From positions 1-64,000 of the forward strand of contig JAQTXC010000004.1 of assembly GCA_028689015.1 (NCBI GenBank): 64,000 nucleotides of DNA, read 5' to 3'. The stretch comes from Dechloromonas sp. (lineage in GTDB: Bacteria > Pseudomonadota > Gammaproteobacteria > Burkholderiales > Rhodocyclaceae). Positions 44,753 through 54,331 of this stretch are shown here, piece after piece. Under the pieces are notes generated by a model that did not search any database, was not told the DNA's origin, and was given only the letters and a program-made list of their open reading frames with translations. The position numbers were made by a program, and so were the translations under genes. The first letter of the stretch is position 1. Every line of letters begins with the position of its first letter.

Positions 44753-45616
44753 TTAATTGACGGGCAGGCCGACCAGTCGGCGATAGGCTTGATAACGGGA
44801 AAAGTTGATTTTTCCCGCGTTGACCGCAGCGGTTAACACACAATCCGGTTCGCGGTCATGGCGACAGTCGCGGAAACGGCATTGGCCCAGATAGGGCCGA
44901 AACTCGCGAAAAGCATGTTCAATATCCGGGCGGTCGAGATGGCCGAGGCCGAATTCCTGCAGACCTGGCGAGTCGATTAAATGGCTGTCTGCATCGAGAT
45001 GGTAGAGCGTGGCATGCGTGGTGGTGTGTTTGCCCGAGTCGAGGGCTTGCGAAATCTCACGCGTTGCGGCCCGCGCTTCGGGAATCAGGGCATTGACCAG
45101 GGTGGATTTACCCATGCCGGATTGACCCACCAGGACACTGGTTTGCCCGGCCAGTCGCGGGCGCAGGGCGGCTGCGTCGCAACGGGCTGATAATTCCAGG
45201 GTGGGATAGCCGAGGAGGGCGAACAGTTGCAAGCGCTCGCGTGCGGCTGGCAGACGCTCGGCCAAGTCGCATTTGTTGAGGATGATCAGGGCATCGATCT
45301 CTTCGCTCTCAGCGGCGAGCAGGGCGCGGGTGATCAGGTCATCCGAGAAGGCCGGTTCGGTGGCGACGACGATCAGCAGCAGGTCGACGTTGGCGGCGAT
45401 CAGCTTCTGACGGATGTCGTTGGATCGATAGAGCAGGCTGTGCCGGGGCAGGATGGCTTCGATGACGCCCTGGTCGTCGGAGGTCTGCAGAATACGCACC
45501 CGATCGCCGCAGGCAACATCGCTTTTCTTGCCACGAGTGAAACAGGGCAGACGGTCACCGGCGTCGGTTTCGACGATGTACTGGCGGCCATGTGCCGCAA
45601 CGACCCGTCCTTCCAT
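44753..45616 (-). CDS. rsgA: Ribosome small subunit-dependent GTPase RsgA
   Basis: Circularly permuted GTPase that acts in late 30S subunit maturation. The 287-residue protein has an N-terminal OB domain, then the permuted G motifs: LNKCDL (G4) precedes GQSGMGKSTLVNALIP (G1), with DSPGLQEFGL (G3) after it. A C-terminal zinc site is formed by CRFRDCRHDREPDCVL. It is downstream of the cytochrome and M48 genes on the same strand. Confidence 0.96.
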   Translation of the reverse strand: MEGRVVAAHGRQYIVETDAGDRLPCFTRGKKSDVACGDRVRILQTSDDQGVIEAILPRHSLLYRSNDIRQKLIAANVDLLLIVVATEPAFSDDLITRALLAAESEEIDALIILNKCDLAERLPAARERLQLFALLGYPTLELSARCDAAALRPRLAGQTSVLVGQSGMGKSTLVNALIPEARAATREISQALDSGKHTTTHATLYHLDADSHLIDSPGLQEFGLGHLDRPDIEHAFREFRPYLGQCRFRDCRHDREPDCVLTAAVNAGKINFSRYQAYRRLVGLPVN

Positions 45617-45665
45617 TAGTGAGGTGTTCCAGTGATTGGTGGGCGGGCGGGGCGTTGTGGCATGG

Positions 45666-45977
45666 TCAATCCTTGAAGTGGTAATACTGCTTGTTCAGAT
45701 AGGCGGCGACGGCGCCTTCCTCGTCGGGGAACCAGCCGGCATGGACCTGGGCGTTACAGGCGGCGACCCGTTGCAGGATGTCGAGTTTGCTCGATAACAG
45801 ACGGCCGTCGCGGGTGTACATCTTGCTGCCGTCGCCACCGTAGAGGCGAACGTGGCAGGCAACGCAGGCTTTTTCGTGCAAATCATGGCCCGCGACAGGG
45901 TCGGCTTTGCCCCAGGGATCAGCGGCCAGCGTCGTAAGTGGCCAGAGGGCGGCGAGGGTGACGATGAGTTTTTTCAT
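45666..45977 (-). CDS. Small periplasmic cytochrome c
   Basis: A 103-residue mono-haem cytochrome with a cleavable signal peptide ([17 protein letters not shown]). The haem motif is CVACH near residue 38. A second Cys (VAACNAQVH) lies later but is not part of a CxxCH. It resembles small green/betaproteobacterial class I-like cytochromes, with no clear axial Met, so the redox role is uncertain. Its start overlaps the end of the M48 gene by 4 nt (ATGA type). Confidence 0.82.
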   Translation of the reverse strand: MKKLIVTLAALWPLTTLAADPWGKADPVAGHDLHEKACVACHVRLYGGDGSKMYTRDGRLLSSKLDILQRVAACNAQVHAGWFPDEEGAVAAYLNKQYYHFKD

Positions 45978-47224
45978 GCGGCATTCTCCAGGCGTTGAAG
46001 GTGGGCGATGCGTTGGGCAGCGGGGGGGTGTGAATCGTAGAACAGCGAGTGCAGCGGATCGGGGGTCAGGGTCGCCGCGTTGTCATCGTACAGCTTGACG
46101 AGGGCACGAACCAGATCACTGGCCGAGGCATGTTCGGCCGCGTAGGCATCGGCCTCGAATTCATGGCGGCGCGACCAGCGGCTGCTGAGCGGCCCCAGTG
46201 GGAAAAGGAAGAGCGGAATGACCAGAAAAAACAGGATCAAGGCCAGGGCTGTACTCTGCGTCGGTACCCCCAGCGCGTTGTAAAAAGTCGGGTAGTGCAT
46301 GAGTTGGCCGAGTAGCCAGAGCAGTAGCAGCGAGCCGGCAAAGCTGAGGAGCAGGCGCTGCAGGACGTGGTGTTTGCGGAAATGCCCCAGTTCGTGAGCG
46401 AGGACCGCTTCAATTTCGCCCGGGCTCAGTCGTTCGAGCAGGGTGTCGAAAAAAACGATGCGCTTGTTGCGGCCGAAACCGGTGAAATAGGCATTGCCGT
46501 GGCCGGAGCGCTTGGAACCATCCATGACGAACAGGCCGGCGGCGTTGAAACCACAGCGCTGCAGCAGGTCTTCGATGCGGGTTTTCATCTCGCCTTCGGC
46601 CAGGGGGGTGAATTTGTTGAACAGCGGGGCGATCCAGGTCGGGTAAATGAAGAGCAGCAATAGGTTGAAACTGCACCAGAATATCCAGGTGGTCAGCCAC
46701 CAGTCGTCACCCATGCGTTCCATCAACCACAGTACGACTAGAATCAGCGGGGCACCGATCAACAGGCCGAGCGCGGTCGACCGCGCCAGATCGCTAAAAA
46801 AGAGGCCAAGGCGCATGCGATTGAAGCCGTAGCGGGCTTCGATGACGAATTGTTTGTAGAGGGTCAGTGGCAGGTCGACCAGCGCCGACAGGCCGAGCAC
46901 GCTGAGAATGAGGGCAAGGCCGTAGCTCAGGCCGCTGCTGTGGGTGGCCCAGAAATCATGCAGCAGGGCCAGGCCACCGCCCAAGGTGAGAACGAGCAAC
47001 AGCACGCTTTCGCTCAGCTGGCCGACGAGGGCCAAGCGGCTGCGGTCGACGGTGTAATCGGCTGCCTTTTGATGCGAGGCCAGGCTGATGCGGTGGCTGA
47101 ATTCGGCCGGCACTTGCGCCCGATGGGCCTGAATGTGGCGAATGTGACGCCATTTGAGCAGAGATTGGGTTAGTAGAAAGCAGGCTAGGGCGAGCAGGAA
47201 GAAGAATGTCAGGGTCGAGGGCAC
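45974..47224 (-). CDS. M48 family membrane metallopeptidase (Ste24/HtpX-like)
   Basis: A zinc protease with several membrane helices. GTG 47224 ([17 protein letters not shown]) gives 416 residues, close to the family norm and placing the first helix at the N-terminus; the track start is TTG 47275. The zinc motif is [15 protein letters not shown], with the downstream Glu ligand in [13 protein letters not shown], which is the CAAX-protease Ste24 arrangement. A periplasm/cytosol-facing quality-control role is likely. A 16-bp palindrome lies inside the gene. It is divergent from orn with about 55 nt between starts. Confidence 0.88.
   Translation of the reverse strand: MPSTLTFFFLLALACFLLTQSLLKWRHIRHIQAHRAQVPAEFSHRISLASHQKAADYTVDRSRLALVGQLSESVLLLVLTLGGGLALLHDFWATHSSGLSYGLALILSVLGLSALVDLPLTLYKQFVIEARYGFNRMRLGLFFSDLARSTALGLLIGAPLILVVLWLMERMGDDWWLTTWIFWCSFNLLLLFIYPTWIAPLFNKFTPLAEGEMKTRIEDLLQRCGFNAAGLFVMDGSKRSGHGNAYFTGFGRNKRIVFFDTLLERLSPGEIEAVLAHELGHFRKHHVLQRLLLSFAGSLLLLWLLGQLMHYPTFYNALGVPTQSTALALILFFLVIPLFLFPLGPLSSRWSRRHEFEADAYAAEHASASDLVRALVKLYDDNAATLTPDPLHSLFYDSHPPAAQRIAHLQRLENAA
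46771..46786. repeat. 16-bp perfect palindrome GCGCGGTCGACCGCGC
   Basis: An extended version of the GCGGTCGACCGC palindrome at 16501, here inside the M48 protease coding sequence (reads as part of ARSTALG on the minus strand). Function unknown. Confidence 0.6.
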
Positions 47225-47279
47225 GGGGGCGTTGGCAAGCTGTGAGAAAATTCGATTTTTGAAAAATGCGGGCAATTAT

Positions 47280-47825
47280 ATGGCAGGGACTACAAACAAC
47301 CTCGTCTGGCTGGACATGGAAATGACCGGTCTGAATCCGGACGGCGACCGCATCATCGAACTGGCGATGGTGGTGACCAATTCCGAACTCGAGATGGTGG
47401 CGGAGTCGCCCGCCTGGGTGGTGCATCAATCCAATGACACCCTGGCCGCGATGGATGATTGGAACCAGAAAACGCATGGTCGTTCCGGCCTGATCGATAA
47501 AGTGCGTGCCTCAACGATGGATGAGGCGGCGGTGGAAGCCGAAGCTTTGGCTTTTTTGCAGAAATATTCCGGCAAGGGCCATTCGCCGATGTGCGGTAAT
47601 TCGATTGGCCAGGACCGCCGTTTCATGGCGCGTTACATGCCGACCCTGGAAGATCACTTTCATTATCGCAACCTCGATGTCAGCACGCTGAAGGAGCTGT
47701 GCAAACGCTGGCAGCCGGAAGTTTACAAAGGGTTCAAAAAGAAAAGCCGGCACACGGCGCTGGCCGATATTTATGAGTCGATCGACGAATTGAAGTACTA
47801 CCGCGAGCACTTCCTGCGCGCCTGA
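47280..47825 (+). CDS. orn: Oligoribonuclease
   Basis: DEDDh 3'-5' exoribonuclease that degrades 2-5 nt RNAs, and pGpG made from c-di-GMP, so it also completes c-di-GMP breakdown. ATG 47280 ([17 protein letters not shown]) gives 181 residues. The DEDD set is visible in [28 protein letters not shown] and [14 protein letters not shown]. The track start at 47154 lies inside the divergent protease gene. It converges on the glycosyltransferase gene. Confidence 0.97.
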   Translation: MAGTTNNLVWLDMEMTGLNPDGDRIIELAMVVTNSELEMVAESPAWVVHQSNDTLAAMDDWNQKTHGRSGLIDKVRASTMDEAAVEAEALAFLQKYSGKGHSPMCGNSIGQDRRFMARYMPTLEDHFHYRNLDVSTLKELCKRWQPEVYKGFKKKSRHTALADIYESIDELKYYREHFLRA

Positions 47826-47841
47826 ACCGCGGTGTTTGCGG

Positions 47842-49464
47842 TCAACGGTGATAAAGGCGGAGTTTTTCCCGCCGATCACCAGGGCGGCTGCCTTCCCAGC
47901 GCAGTTGCCAGCGGTCGTCCGGCGCCGCCAGTTCGCGGCTGTTCTGGCCGACGACTAATAGCCAGCGGCAGCGCCCGCCGTCGCTGCTCTGTCGGGCGAC
48001 CGGGCGCAGGCCGACAAAATAAGCCAGTGAGGCTCGTTGACCGTCGGTCAGCCCCTGTTCAGCCAGGCAGCGCTCGCTGTCGGGCAGGGCGCGGGCGATT
48101 TGCTCTGCCACCGGTCGGTAACTCTTGCCGTAATCGAACCAGGGCAGGATCAGTGAGGTGGCGAGCAGCCACAGCATGGTGAAGCCTAGCGTCCAGTGGG
48201 TCAGGCTGCGGTAGGGCGAACGCGGTGCGGTCAGGATCAGCCACAGCCACCAGGCGCTGGCCGCCAGACCGACCAGGACATCGGAGAGATCAAATTGACC
48301 GACAAAGCCGGGCCGCAGGGCGGTGACTCGACCGGCTAACTGTTGGGGCCAGCCCAGTGCCATGGCCGACCAGGCCAGCCAGACCAGGCCAGCGAAAATG
48401 CTGAAGGTGGTCATCGCGAACCAGTCAAAGGCACTGGCAGCACCGCGCCGCAATTTGAGCGCGCCAGGGGTGGCCAGCAGGGCCAGCGAGGGGAGTAGCA
48501 GCAAGGCGGGAATTTCCCGCGGGCGATAGGCCCAGGCCAGCAGCAGCACGGTCATCAACAAGAAAATGAAGGGCAGGCGCAAGGGCGACGCCGCCCACTG
48601 GCGGCGGGCCAGCCACAGGCTCCACAGGGCCAGCGGTAGGGCGGGAAAGGCAAACCACGGTAGTAAGGCCAGAAAACGCCCCAGGCCACCCGGCGAGAAA
48701 GGGGTGCGCAAGGGTTGCAATTCCATGCTTAGCCAGCCGGTCAGACGCGCGGGGGTGGTGCTGTATACCGCCAGCAGCCAGGGGGCGACGAGCAGCAGAG
48801 CTAGGCCGAGGCCAATTAGCAGGGTATGGCCGGCGATGCGACGGTCTTCGGCCAGCCACCAGGCGACCGGCAGCATGGCCAGTAAAGGCAGGCTGGGGGC
48901 GACGCCAGCACCGAGCAGGCAACTGGCCAGCGATAACGCATAAATCGGCCCGGTCAGTTGCGGCTTGCGGCCGAGGGCGGCAAAGGCGCCCAGGGCTGCG
49001 CTGTAGGCCGCCAGGGCAATCAGCATCGGCTGGGCGTCGTGAGCGTGGATCAGAAGTCCGGCGCAGCCTGCCAGTAACAGGGGGCTGGCCGCTGCTTGTG
49101 TCTGGCCGAAAAATTCACGCCCGGCGTAATACAGTCCGGCCAGGGTCAGGGCGATCCACAGGCCGCTGGCCAGCCGCATGGCTTCGTGTACTGGCAGCCA
49201 ATCGCCAAGCAGCCAGCCACTGAGTGCGGCAGTCCAGTAATACAGCGGGGGTTCGTGAAACGGGCGGCCGGCAATGGCCGGGTGCAGCAAGTCGCCGGTG
49301 CTGAGCATTTCCCAGGCAGCGCCAAGGTGGATGGCGTCTTCACCCTTCCATGGGTCGCGGCCGAACAGCCCGGCCAGCACATACAGTGCGAGCATGACGG
49401 CCAGCATCCAGCCGCTCGGGGGCAGGCGAATACCGCGACGCAGGGTGGTGATTAATTCAGGCAC
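47842..49464 (-). CDS. ArnT/PMT-like glycosyltransferase family 39 membrane protein
   Basis: A 540-residue polytopic membrane protein with about 12 hydrophobic segments. The first periplasmic loop carries FGRDPWKGEDAIHLGAAWEM, matching the acidic ED catalytic pair of ArnT-type GT-C enzymes, and later FHEPPLYYW, also typical. The C-terminal region forms a soluble periplasmic domain. Probably transfers a sugar from undecaprenyl phosphate to a lipid or protein; the acceptor (lipid A or other) cannot be told. No arn genes are adjacent. It follows the rpmE terminator. Confidence 0.82.
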   Translation of the reverse strand: MPELITTLRRGIRLPPSGWMLAVMLALYVLAGLFGRDPWKGEDAIHLGAAWEMLSTGDLLHPAIAGRPFHEPPLYYWTAALSGWLLGDWLPVHEAMRLASGLWIALTLAGLYYAGREFFGQTQAAASPLLLAGCAGLLIHAHDAQPMLIALAAYSAALGAFAALGRKPQLTGPIYALSLASCLLGAGVAPSLPLLAMLPVAWWLAEDRRIAGHTLLIGLGLALLLVAPWLLAVYSTTPARLTGWLSMELQPLRTPFSPGGLGRFLALLPWFAFPALPLALWSLWLARRQWAASPLRLPFIFLLMTVLLLAWAYRPREIPALLLLPSLALLATPGALKLRRGAASAFDWFAMTTFSIFAGLVWLAWSAMALGWPQQLAGRVTALRPGFVGQFDLSDVLVGLAASAWWLWLILTAPRSPYRSLTHWTLGFTMLWLLATSLILPWFDYGKSYRPVAEQIARALPDSERCLAEQGLTDGQRASLAYFVGLRPVARQSSDGGRCRWLLVVGQNSRELAAPDDRWQLRWEGSRPGDRREKLRLYHR

Positions 49465-49470
49465 GATGGG

Positions 49471-49502
49471 CGAAATAAAAAAGGCAGCCTGCTGGCTGCC
49501 TT
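49471..49502 (-). terminator. Intrinsic terminator after rpmE
   Basis: On the minus strand AAGGCAGCC-AGCA-GGCTGCCTT is followed by TTTTATT, a 9-bp stem with T-run. It lies between rpmE and the glycosyltransferase start. Confidence 0.88.
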
Positions 49503-49529
49503 ATCGACTCGAGACGAGTGCGTGGCCAA

Positions 49530-49757
49530 TCAGGCTGCTGCAGCCTTGCCGCGCTTGGCGCCGAATTTCTGATTGAATTTCTCGACGCGGCCGGCGGTGT
49601 CGACAATCTTCTGCTTGCCGGTGTAGAACGGGTGGCAGAGCGAGCAGACTTCAACGTGGAAGGCATCTTTGGCCATCGTCGAGCGGGTCGTAAAGGTGCT
49701 GCCGCAGGAGCAGGTCACCTGGATTTCTTTGTACTTCGGGTGGATATCGGCTTTCAT
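49530..49757 (-). CDS. rpmE: 50S ribosomal protein L31 (zinc-binding type)
   Basis: A 75-residue ribosomal protein from ATG 49757 ([16 protein letters not shown]). CSCG and CSLC provide the four zinc-binding cysteines of the C+ paralogue. The minus-strand sequence AAAGGACAAAAG before the ATG supplies a good ribosome-binding site. The track ORF to 49970 runs into rho and is not real upstream of this start. It has its own promoter and terminator, though read-through from rho is possible. Confidence 0.96.
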   Translation of the reverse strand: MKADIHPKYKEIQVTCSCGSTFTTRSTMAKDAFHVEVCSLCHPFYTGKQKIVDTAGRVEKFNQKFGAKRGKAAAA

Positions 49758-49802
49758 CTTTTGTCCTTTAAGCAAGCGACCGGCGGATGTGGCCGATCTG
49801 GG

Positions 49803-49840
49803 AAGCCCGCGATTATCCTTGAAAAAACGCGGGCTTGCAA
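49803..49840 (-). promoter_or_regulatory. rpmE promoter embedded in an inverted repeat
   Basis: On the minus strand TTGCAA (49840-49835) is separated by exactly 17 nt from GATAAT (49817-49812). The element is nested in a 9-bp inverted repeat, AAGCCCGCG and CGCGGGCTT (49803-49811 and 49828-49836), which could be an operator, an RNA leader structure, or the end signal of rho. Confidence 0.5.
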
Positions 49841-49849
49841 TGTAATTAA

Positions 49850-51109
49850 TTAACCGCGACGCATCGCATCGAAAAACTCGGCATTGCCCTTGGTCGACTT
49901 GACCTTGTCGAGCAGGAACTCCATCGCTTCGAGGTCGTCCATCGGGTAGCACAGCTTGCGCAGCACCCACATTTTCTGCAGCACGTCGGGCTTCAGCAGC
50001 AACTCTTCGCGGCGGGTGCCGGAGCGGTTGACGTTGACCGCCGGATACATCCGCTTCTCGGCCATGCGGCGGTCGAGGTGGATTTCTGAGTTGCCGGTGC
50101 CCTTGAATTCTTCGTAGATCACTTCATCCATGCGCGAGCCGGTGTCGATCAGCGCGGTGGCGAGGATGGTTAGCGAGCCGCCTTCTTCGATATTGCGTGC
50201 GGCGCCGAAGAAGCGTTTCGGCTTCTGCAGCGCGTTGGCATCGACGCCGCCGGTCAGCACCTTGCCGGAAGCCGGCTGCACGGTGTTGTAGGCGCGGGCC
50301 AGGCGGGTGATCGAGTCGAGCAGGATGACCACGTCTTTCTTGTGCTCAACCAGGCGCTTGGCCTTCTCGATGACCATCTCGGCGACGGCAACGTGGCGTG
50401 AGGCCGGTTCGTCAAAGGTCGAGGCGACAACTTCGCCGCGCACGGTGCGCGTCATTTCGGTGACTTCTTCCGGGCGCTCGTCGATCAACAAGACGATCAG
50501 GGTAACTTCCGGATGGTTCGCCGTAATGGCGTGCGCGATGTTCTGCAGCATCACGGTTTTACCGGTCTTCGGTGGCGCAACCAGCAGGCCGCGCTGGCCA
50601 CAGCCGATCGGCGCGATCATGTCGATGACACGGCTGGTGATGTTTTCGTCCGACTTGATGTCGCGCTCGAGTTTCAGGTGACGCGTCGGGTGCAGCGGCG
50701 TCAGATTCTCGAACATGATTTTGTTTTTGTTGGCTTCCGGCGGGAAGCCGTTGATGCGGTCGAGCTTGGTCAGTGCGACGTAGCGTTCGCCATCCTTTGG
50801 CGTGCGGATTTCGCCTTCGACCGTGTCGCCGGTCCGCAGGTTAAAGCGGCGGACCTGCGAGGGTGAGACATAAATGTCATCCGGATTGGCCAGGTAGGAG
50901 GTGTCAGCCGAGCGGAGAAAGCCAAAGCCATCCGGCAGGACTTCCAGCGTGCCATCGCCGTAAATGGTGTCACCGTTCTTGGCCTTGGCCTTGAGAATGG
51001 CGTAAATCAACTCCTGCTTGCGCATGCGGTTGGCGTTTTCAATCGCCAGTTCGGTGGCCATGTCGAGCAGTTTGCTGACGTGCAGGGTCTTGAGTTCTGA
51101 AAGTTGCAT
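49850..51109 (-). CDS. rho: Transcription termination factor Rho
   Basis: Hexameric RNA helicase that ends transcription at rut sites. The 419-residue protein begins [18 protein letters not shown]. The N-terminal cold-shock-like RNA-binding domain has [26 protein letters not shown]. Walker A is [13 protein letters not shown] and Walker B is [13 protein letters not shown]. The Q- and R-loops appear as normal, without the insertions of actinobacterial Rho. trxA lies upstream with a 163-nt leader between. Confidence 0.98.
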   Translation of the reverse strand: MQLSELKTLHVSKLLDMATELAIENANRMRKQELIYAILKAKAKNGDTIYGDGTLEVLPDGFGFLRSADTSYLANPDDIYVSPSQVRRFNLRTGDTVEGEIRTPKDGERYVALTKLDRINGFPPEANKNKIMFENLTPLHPTRHLKLERDIKSDENITSRVIDMIAPIGCGQRGLLVAPPKTGKTVMLQNIAHAITANHPEVTLIVLLIDERPEEVTEMTRTVRGEVVASTFDEPASRHVAVAEMVIEKAKRLVEHKKDVVILLDSITRLARAYNTVQPASGKVLTGGVDANALQKPKRFFGAARNIEEGGSLTILATALIDTGSRMDEVIYEEFKGTGNSEIHLDRRMAEKRMYPAVNVNRSGTRREELLLKPDVLQKMWVLRKLCYPMDDLEAMEFLLDKVKSTKGNAEFFDAMRRG

Positions 51110-51272
51110 GAGGATTCGTGTGGCGCCGGGAAGGGGAAACGGGCACAGGCCCGGTCAACGGGACGCGGAAGCTAAAATTGCTTGGGATCGGGGAAAGGAC
51201 GCTGGGCAGGAATGCCGTTTGGCGTCAGCCTGAAGGTGCAGGACGCACCTTCAGGGCGGCAGACTACGGAGA
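51110..51272 (-). promoter_or_regulatory. Leader region of rho with C-rich RNA and a strong hairpin
   Basis: The minus-strand transcript is rich in C and poor in G over its second half (runs such as TTTCCCCTTCCC), as in Rho-loading rut regions. Near the trxA end a perfect 10-bp stem CTGAAGGTGC / GCACCTTCAG (51230-51239 and 51245-51254) has no following T-run, so it is not an ordinary intrinsic terminator. E. coli rho is known to be autoregulated by attenuation in its leader; the same is inferred here. Confidence 0.45.
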
Positions 51273-51599
51273 TTACAGGTTGCTGTCAATAAAGGCAGCG
51301 AGTTGAGACTTGGAAAGGGCGCCGACCTTGGTGGCTTCGACATTGCCGTTCTTGAAAATCATCAGGGTCGGGATGCCGCGGATGCCGTACTTGGCCGGCG
51401 TTCCTTGGTTGTCATCGATGTTGACCTTGGCAACTTTGAGCTTACCGGCGTATTCGGCCGCGATCTCGTCGAGGATGGGAGCAATCATCTTGCACGGACC
51501 ACACCATTCGGCCCAGTAGTCGACGAGCACCGGTTGCTGTGCCTGCAGCACTTCGGCTTCGAAGCTGTCGTCGGTGACGTAATGGATATGCTCGCTCAT
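51273..51599 (-). CDS. trxA: Thioredoxin
   Basis: A 108-residue thioredoxin 1. The redox site is WCGPCK near residue 32, cis-Pro in [11 protein letters not shown]. It reduces protein disulfides in the cytosol with thioredoxin reductase, which is not in the window. trxA before rho is a widely conserved order. It lies after the terminator of the two-component operon. Confidence 0.97.
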   Translation of the reverse strand: MSEHIHYVTDDSFEAEVLQAQQPVLVDYWAEWCGPCKMIAPILDEIAAEYAGKLKVAKVNIDDNQGTPAKYGIRGIPTLMIFKNGNVEATKVGALSKSQLAAFIDSNL

Positions 51600-51636
51600 T
51601 GGATGGCCTCTTGGGATGGGTGTCTGCTGTCTTAGG

Positions 51637-51654
51637 AAAAGCGCCGTGGGCGCT
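51637..51654 (-). terminator. Terminator-like hairpin after the FixJ-like gene
   Basis: On the minus strand AGCGCC-CAC-GGCGCT is followed by TTTCC. The stem is 6 bp and the T-run short, so termination may be partial. It lies between the regulator operon and trxA. Confidence 0.5.
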
Positions 51655-51701
51655 ATGAAATTTGGCGTGATGCTAGCGAAAAATTGGGGGCAAGGGAAGC
51701 T

Positions 51702-52304
51702 TTACGGGGTGCGCTGCAGTAGATTGGCCAATTCGACCGCCGTCTTAACCTGCATTTTGTCGAACAGGTTGGCCCGATGCACCTCGACGGTGCGCATGCT
51801 GATGTTTAATTCGTCGGCAATGACTTTGTTGTACTTGCCGGCGAGAACCAATTCCATGATCTGGCGTTCGCGCGGGGTCAGGCGGGCCAGTTGGGCGTTG
51901 ACGGTATCGGCACAGGCTTCGGCGGCACGTTGCTTGCAGTCGGTGGCCATTGCTTCGCTGATGCGGGTGGCCAGATCATTGTCATTGAATGGTTTTTCGA
52001 AAAAATCGAAAGCACCTTTCTTCAAGGTGGCGACCGCCATCGGGACATCGCCATGGCCGGTCAGGAAAATGACTGGTAGGCGGGCGCCCCGGCTGTGCAG
52101 AATGTCGAAGCAATCAAGGCCGCTCATCCCCGACATGCGCATGTCCAGGACCACGCAGCCGCATAGACCAGGGTGCCAGGCAGCTAGAAAAGTTTCGGCC
52201 GATTCATAGGTGGCGCACGGTAGACCGCGTGATTTGAGGAGCCAGGCGAGGGCGTCGCGAATGGCTTCGTCGTCGTCAACCAGGTGGGCTTGGGGCAAAC
52301 TCAA
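51702..52304 (-). CDS. FixJ/DctR-like response regulator
   Basis: A 200-residue regulator: receiver domain with Asp in GCVVLDMRMSGMSGLD, then a LuxR-type HTH (LTPRERQIMELVLAGKYNKVIADEL and SMRTVEVHRANLFDKM). It overlaps the sensor kinase gene by 4 nt (ATGA). Next to a dctPQM TRAP operon this matches the DctS/DctR systems that switch on C4-dicarboxylate uptake in Rhodobacter and others; the ligand here is inferred. A candidate binding dyad lies before dctP. Confidence 0.88.
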   Translation of the reverse strand: MSLPQAHLVDDDEAIRDALAWLLKSRGLPCATYESAETFLAAWHPGLCGCVVLDMRMSGMSGLDCFDILHSRGARLPVIFLTGHGDVPMAVATLKKGAFDFFEKPFNDNDLATRISEAMATDCKQRAAEACADTVNAQLARLTPRERQIMELVLAGKYNKVIADELNISMRTVEVHRANLFDKMQVKTAVELANLLQRTP

Positions 52305-54286
52305 GATGACTCCAGGGGCAGCGTGAAGTGGAATATCGTACCGTGCCCGTCGGTCGTGGTGTGATTGGCTTCAGCCCATAGTCGACCGCGGTGGAATTCG
52401 ATGATCGAGCGACAGATGGATAAGCCGATTCCCATGCCCGCCGGTTTGGTGGTGAAAAAAGCGGTGAATAATTGGTCGCGAATTTCGGGAGAAATGCCGC
52501 AGCCTTGGTCGCTGACGCTGATGCGGATTTCAGGACCGTCGCAGAGGGCGCTGATCTGGAGTTGCCGCTCGCCGGGCGGGGTGTCGTTCATGGCATCCAT
52601 GCCGTTGCGGATCAGGTTGAGCAGCACTTGTTCGAGTAGCACGCGATCGGCCAGGATGTCGGGCAGCGCTGGAATATCAGTGTCGATGCGGATCTGCTGC
52701 TTACGGGCGTCGGGTTCGATGAAACCCATACAGTCGTCGATGACGTCAGCCAGCGCACAAGGTGCTCGCTTGGGCTCGCTACGCCGGACAAAATCGTGCA
52801 CCCGGCGAATGATCTTGCCGGCGCGTTGTGCCTGGGCACCGAGCTTTTCGAGGGCGGGCTTGATGTTGTCCAGGTTGTTATCACCTTGGTTGATCAGGTT
52901 CAGGCAGCCGGTGTTGTAGCTGGCAATGGCGGCCAGCGGCTGATTGAGTTCGTGGGCCAGGGTCGAGGCCATTTCGCCCATGGTGACCAGGCGGGACGTG
53001 AACTGTAGTTGTGCCTGCTGCTGCCGGGCCAGTTCCTCGGCCCGCTTGCGTTCGGTGATGTCGAGTACCGAAGCCATCCAGCCGGTGTGCTGGCCATTGC
53101 CGTCGATTAATTTGGCTTCATAAACCAGGGCATGAAAGCGCTCCCCGTTTTTCCGCACGAAGGTGATTTCAAAACCGTCCTCGGGGGCGGCGCCCGCCAG
53201 CACAGCGTCGTGCATGGCGTAGGTGGCGGCCAGATGTTCGGGGGCCCAGTAAGGCATCGGGGGGACGCGGTCGACCAGTTCGTCCCGGCTAAAACCCGTC
53301 ATGCGGCAAAATGCCGGGTTGACGTAGATGACTCGGCCCTCCAGATTGCGGGCCCGCATGCCAACCGTCAGCGAGTCTTCCATGGCCGAGCGGAAAGCAT
53401 GTTCGGCGCGCAGGGCTTCCTCGGCTTGGTTGTGTTTTTTCATCAGCTTGCGGACCAGCCACAAACTCCAGAATACCCCCGTGCCCAGAACCAGAATGGC
53501 GCCGACCAAGAGGCGTTGCAAACTGTTGTCCGGTGTTCGATAACTGGTGACCCGCAGGCGTAGACCGTAACCGGGTGGATCGAAGGGGATTTCGTAGCTT
53601 TGGTCGCCGTTGCCGGTAATGTTGGTTTTGCTGGCGTATTGCGTGTTGTTGTCGTCGACCAATTCGACCTTGTATTTGGCTGTAAACCACCACGGCACCT
53701 GATCGGCCAGCAGGGTGTCGAGCGGGTAGATGGCGACCAGCATGCCGTGTAGTTGGCGACGCTGAAAGACTGGGATCAGGACCTCGATGAAGGCCCGGTT
53801 GCCTTCGAGAAAAAAGGGTTCGCTATAAACCCGCTTGCCGAGGCGGCGAGCCATGTCGAAGGCGCGACGGCCCGCTGTCGGGCCAAAGGTTTCGATTTCC
53901 TCGTCTGGTAGATGAGCGGTCGGTAAGGCATCGACCACCATCGCCTGAGGCGTCAGCCAGAGAATTTGTGAAATTTCCGGCGTGTTGCGCAGCATATGAC
54001 TGGCCCGTAGGCGGAACAGGCGTTCGGCATCGGGCAGCGTGCCCATCTCCAGCGCCAATTGCTCCAGCTGTTCTTCATTGCTGGCCAGGTGAAAGCGCAG
54101 GTTCTGCTCCAGCCACAGCACATCCTTGATCAAGGCGCTGCGCTCTTCTTCGATTTCATTGCGATGCAGCAGCCAGAGCAGTGACAGCAGGGCGGCGAGC
54201 AGCAAGACAATACCCAGCTTGGGCAGGGCCAACAGCCAGCGCAAGCGGCGGTTGGTGGTCGGCATGGGGATTTCGGGCGGCGTCAT
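52301..54286 (-). CDS. DctS-like membrane sensor histidine kinase
   Basis: A 661-residue kinase from ATG 54286 (MTPPEIPMPTTNRRLRW); 54265 is another possible start. A membrane helix (LGIVLLLAALLSLLWLL) precedes a large periplasmic sensor region of about 250 residues, then a second helix (LLVGAILVLGTGVFWSLWLV). A PAS domain (GRVIYVNPAFCRMTGFSRDE) follows, then HisKA with MASTLAHELNQPLAAIASY and a HATPase with GMGIGLSICRSIIEFHRG. HELNQPLAAI is typical of DctS/FixL-type kinases. The track start at 54388 would run through the candidate operator and is rejected. Divergent from dctP. Confidence 0.87.
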   Translation of the reverse strand: MTPPEIPMPTTNRRLRWLLALPKLGIVLLLAALLSLLWLLHRNEIEEERSALIKDVLWLEQNLRFHLASNEEQLEQLALEMGTLPDAERLFRLRASHMLRNTPEISQILWLTPQAMVVDALPTAHLPDEEIETFGPTAGRRAFDMARRLGKRVYSEPFFLEGNRAFIEVLIPVFQRRQLHGMLVAIYPLDTLLADQVPWWFTAKYKVELVDDNNTQYASKTNITGNGDQSYEIPFDPPGYGLRLRVTSYRTPDNSLQRLLVGAILVLGTGVFWSLWLVRKLMKKHNQAEEALRAEHAFRSAMEDSLTVGMRARNLEGRVIYVNPAFCRMTGFSRDELVDRVPPMPYWAPEHLAATYAMHDAVLAGAAPEDGFEITFVRKNGERFHALVYEAKLIDGNGQHTGWMASVLDITERKRAEELARQQQAQLQFTSRLVTMGEMASTLAHELNQPLAAIASYNTGCLNLINQGDNNLDNIKPALEKLGAQAQRAGKIIRRVHDFVRRSEPKRAPCALADVIDDCMGFIEPDARKQQIRIDTDIPALPDILADRVLLEQVLLNLIRNGMDAMNDTPPGERQLQISALCDGPEIRISVSDQGCGISPEIRDQLFTAFFTTKPAGMGIGLSICRSIIEFHRGRLWAEANHTTTDGHGTIFHFTLPLESS

Positions 54287-54331
54287 CGGCAGGCGCGAAT
54301 GCGGTGATGTGGAAATCCACAATACCCGGAG

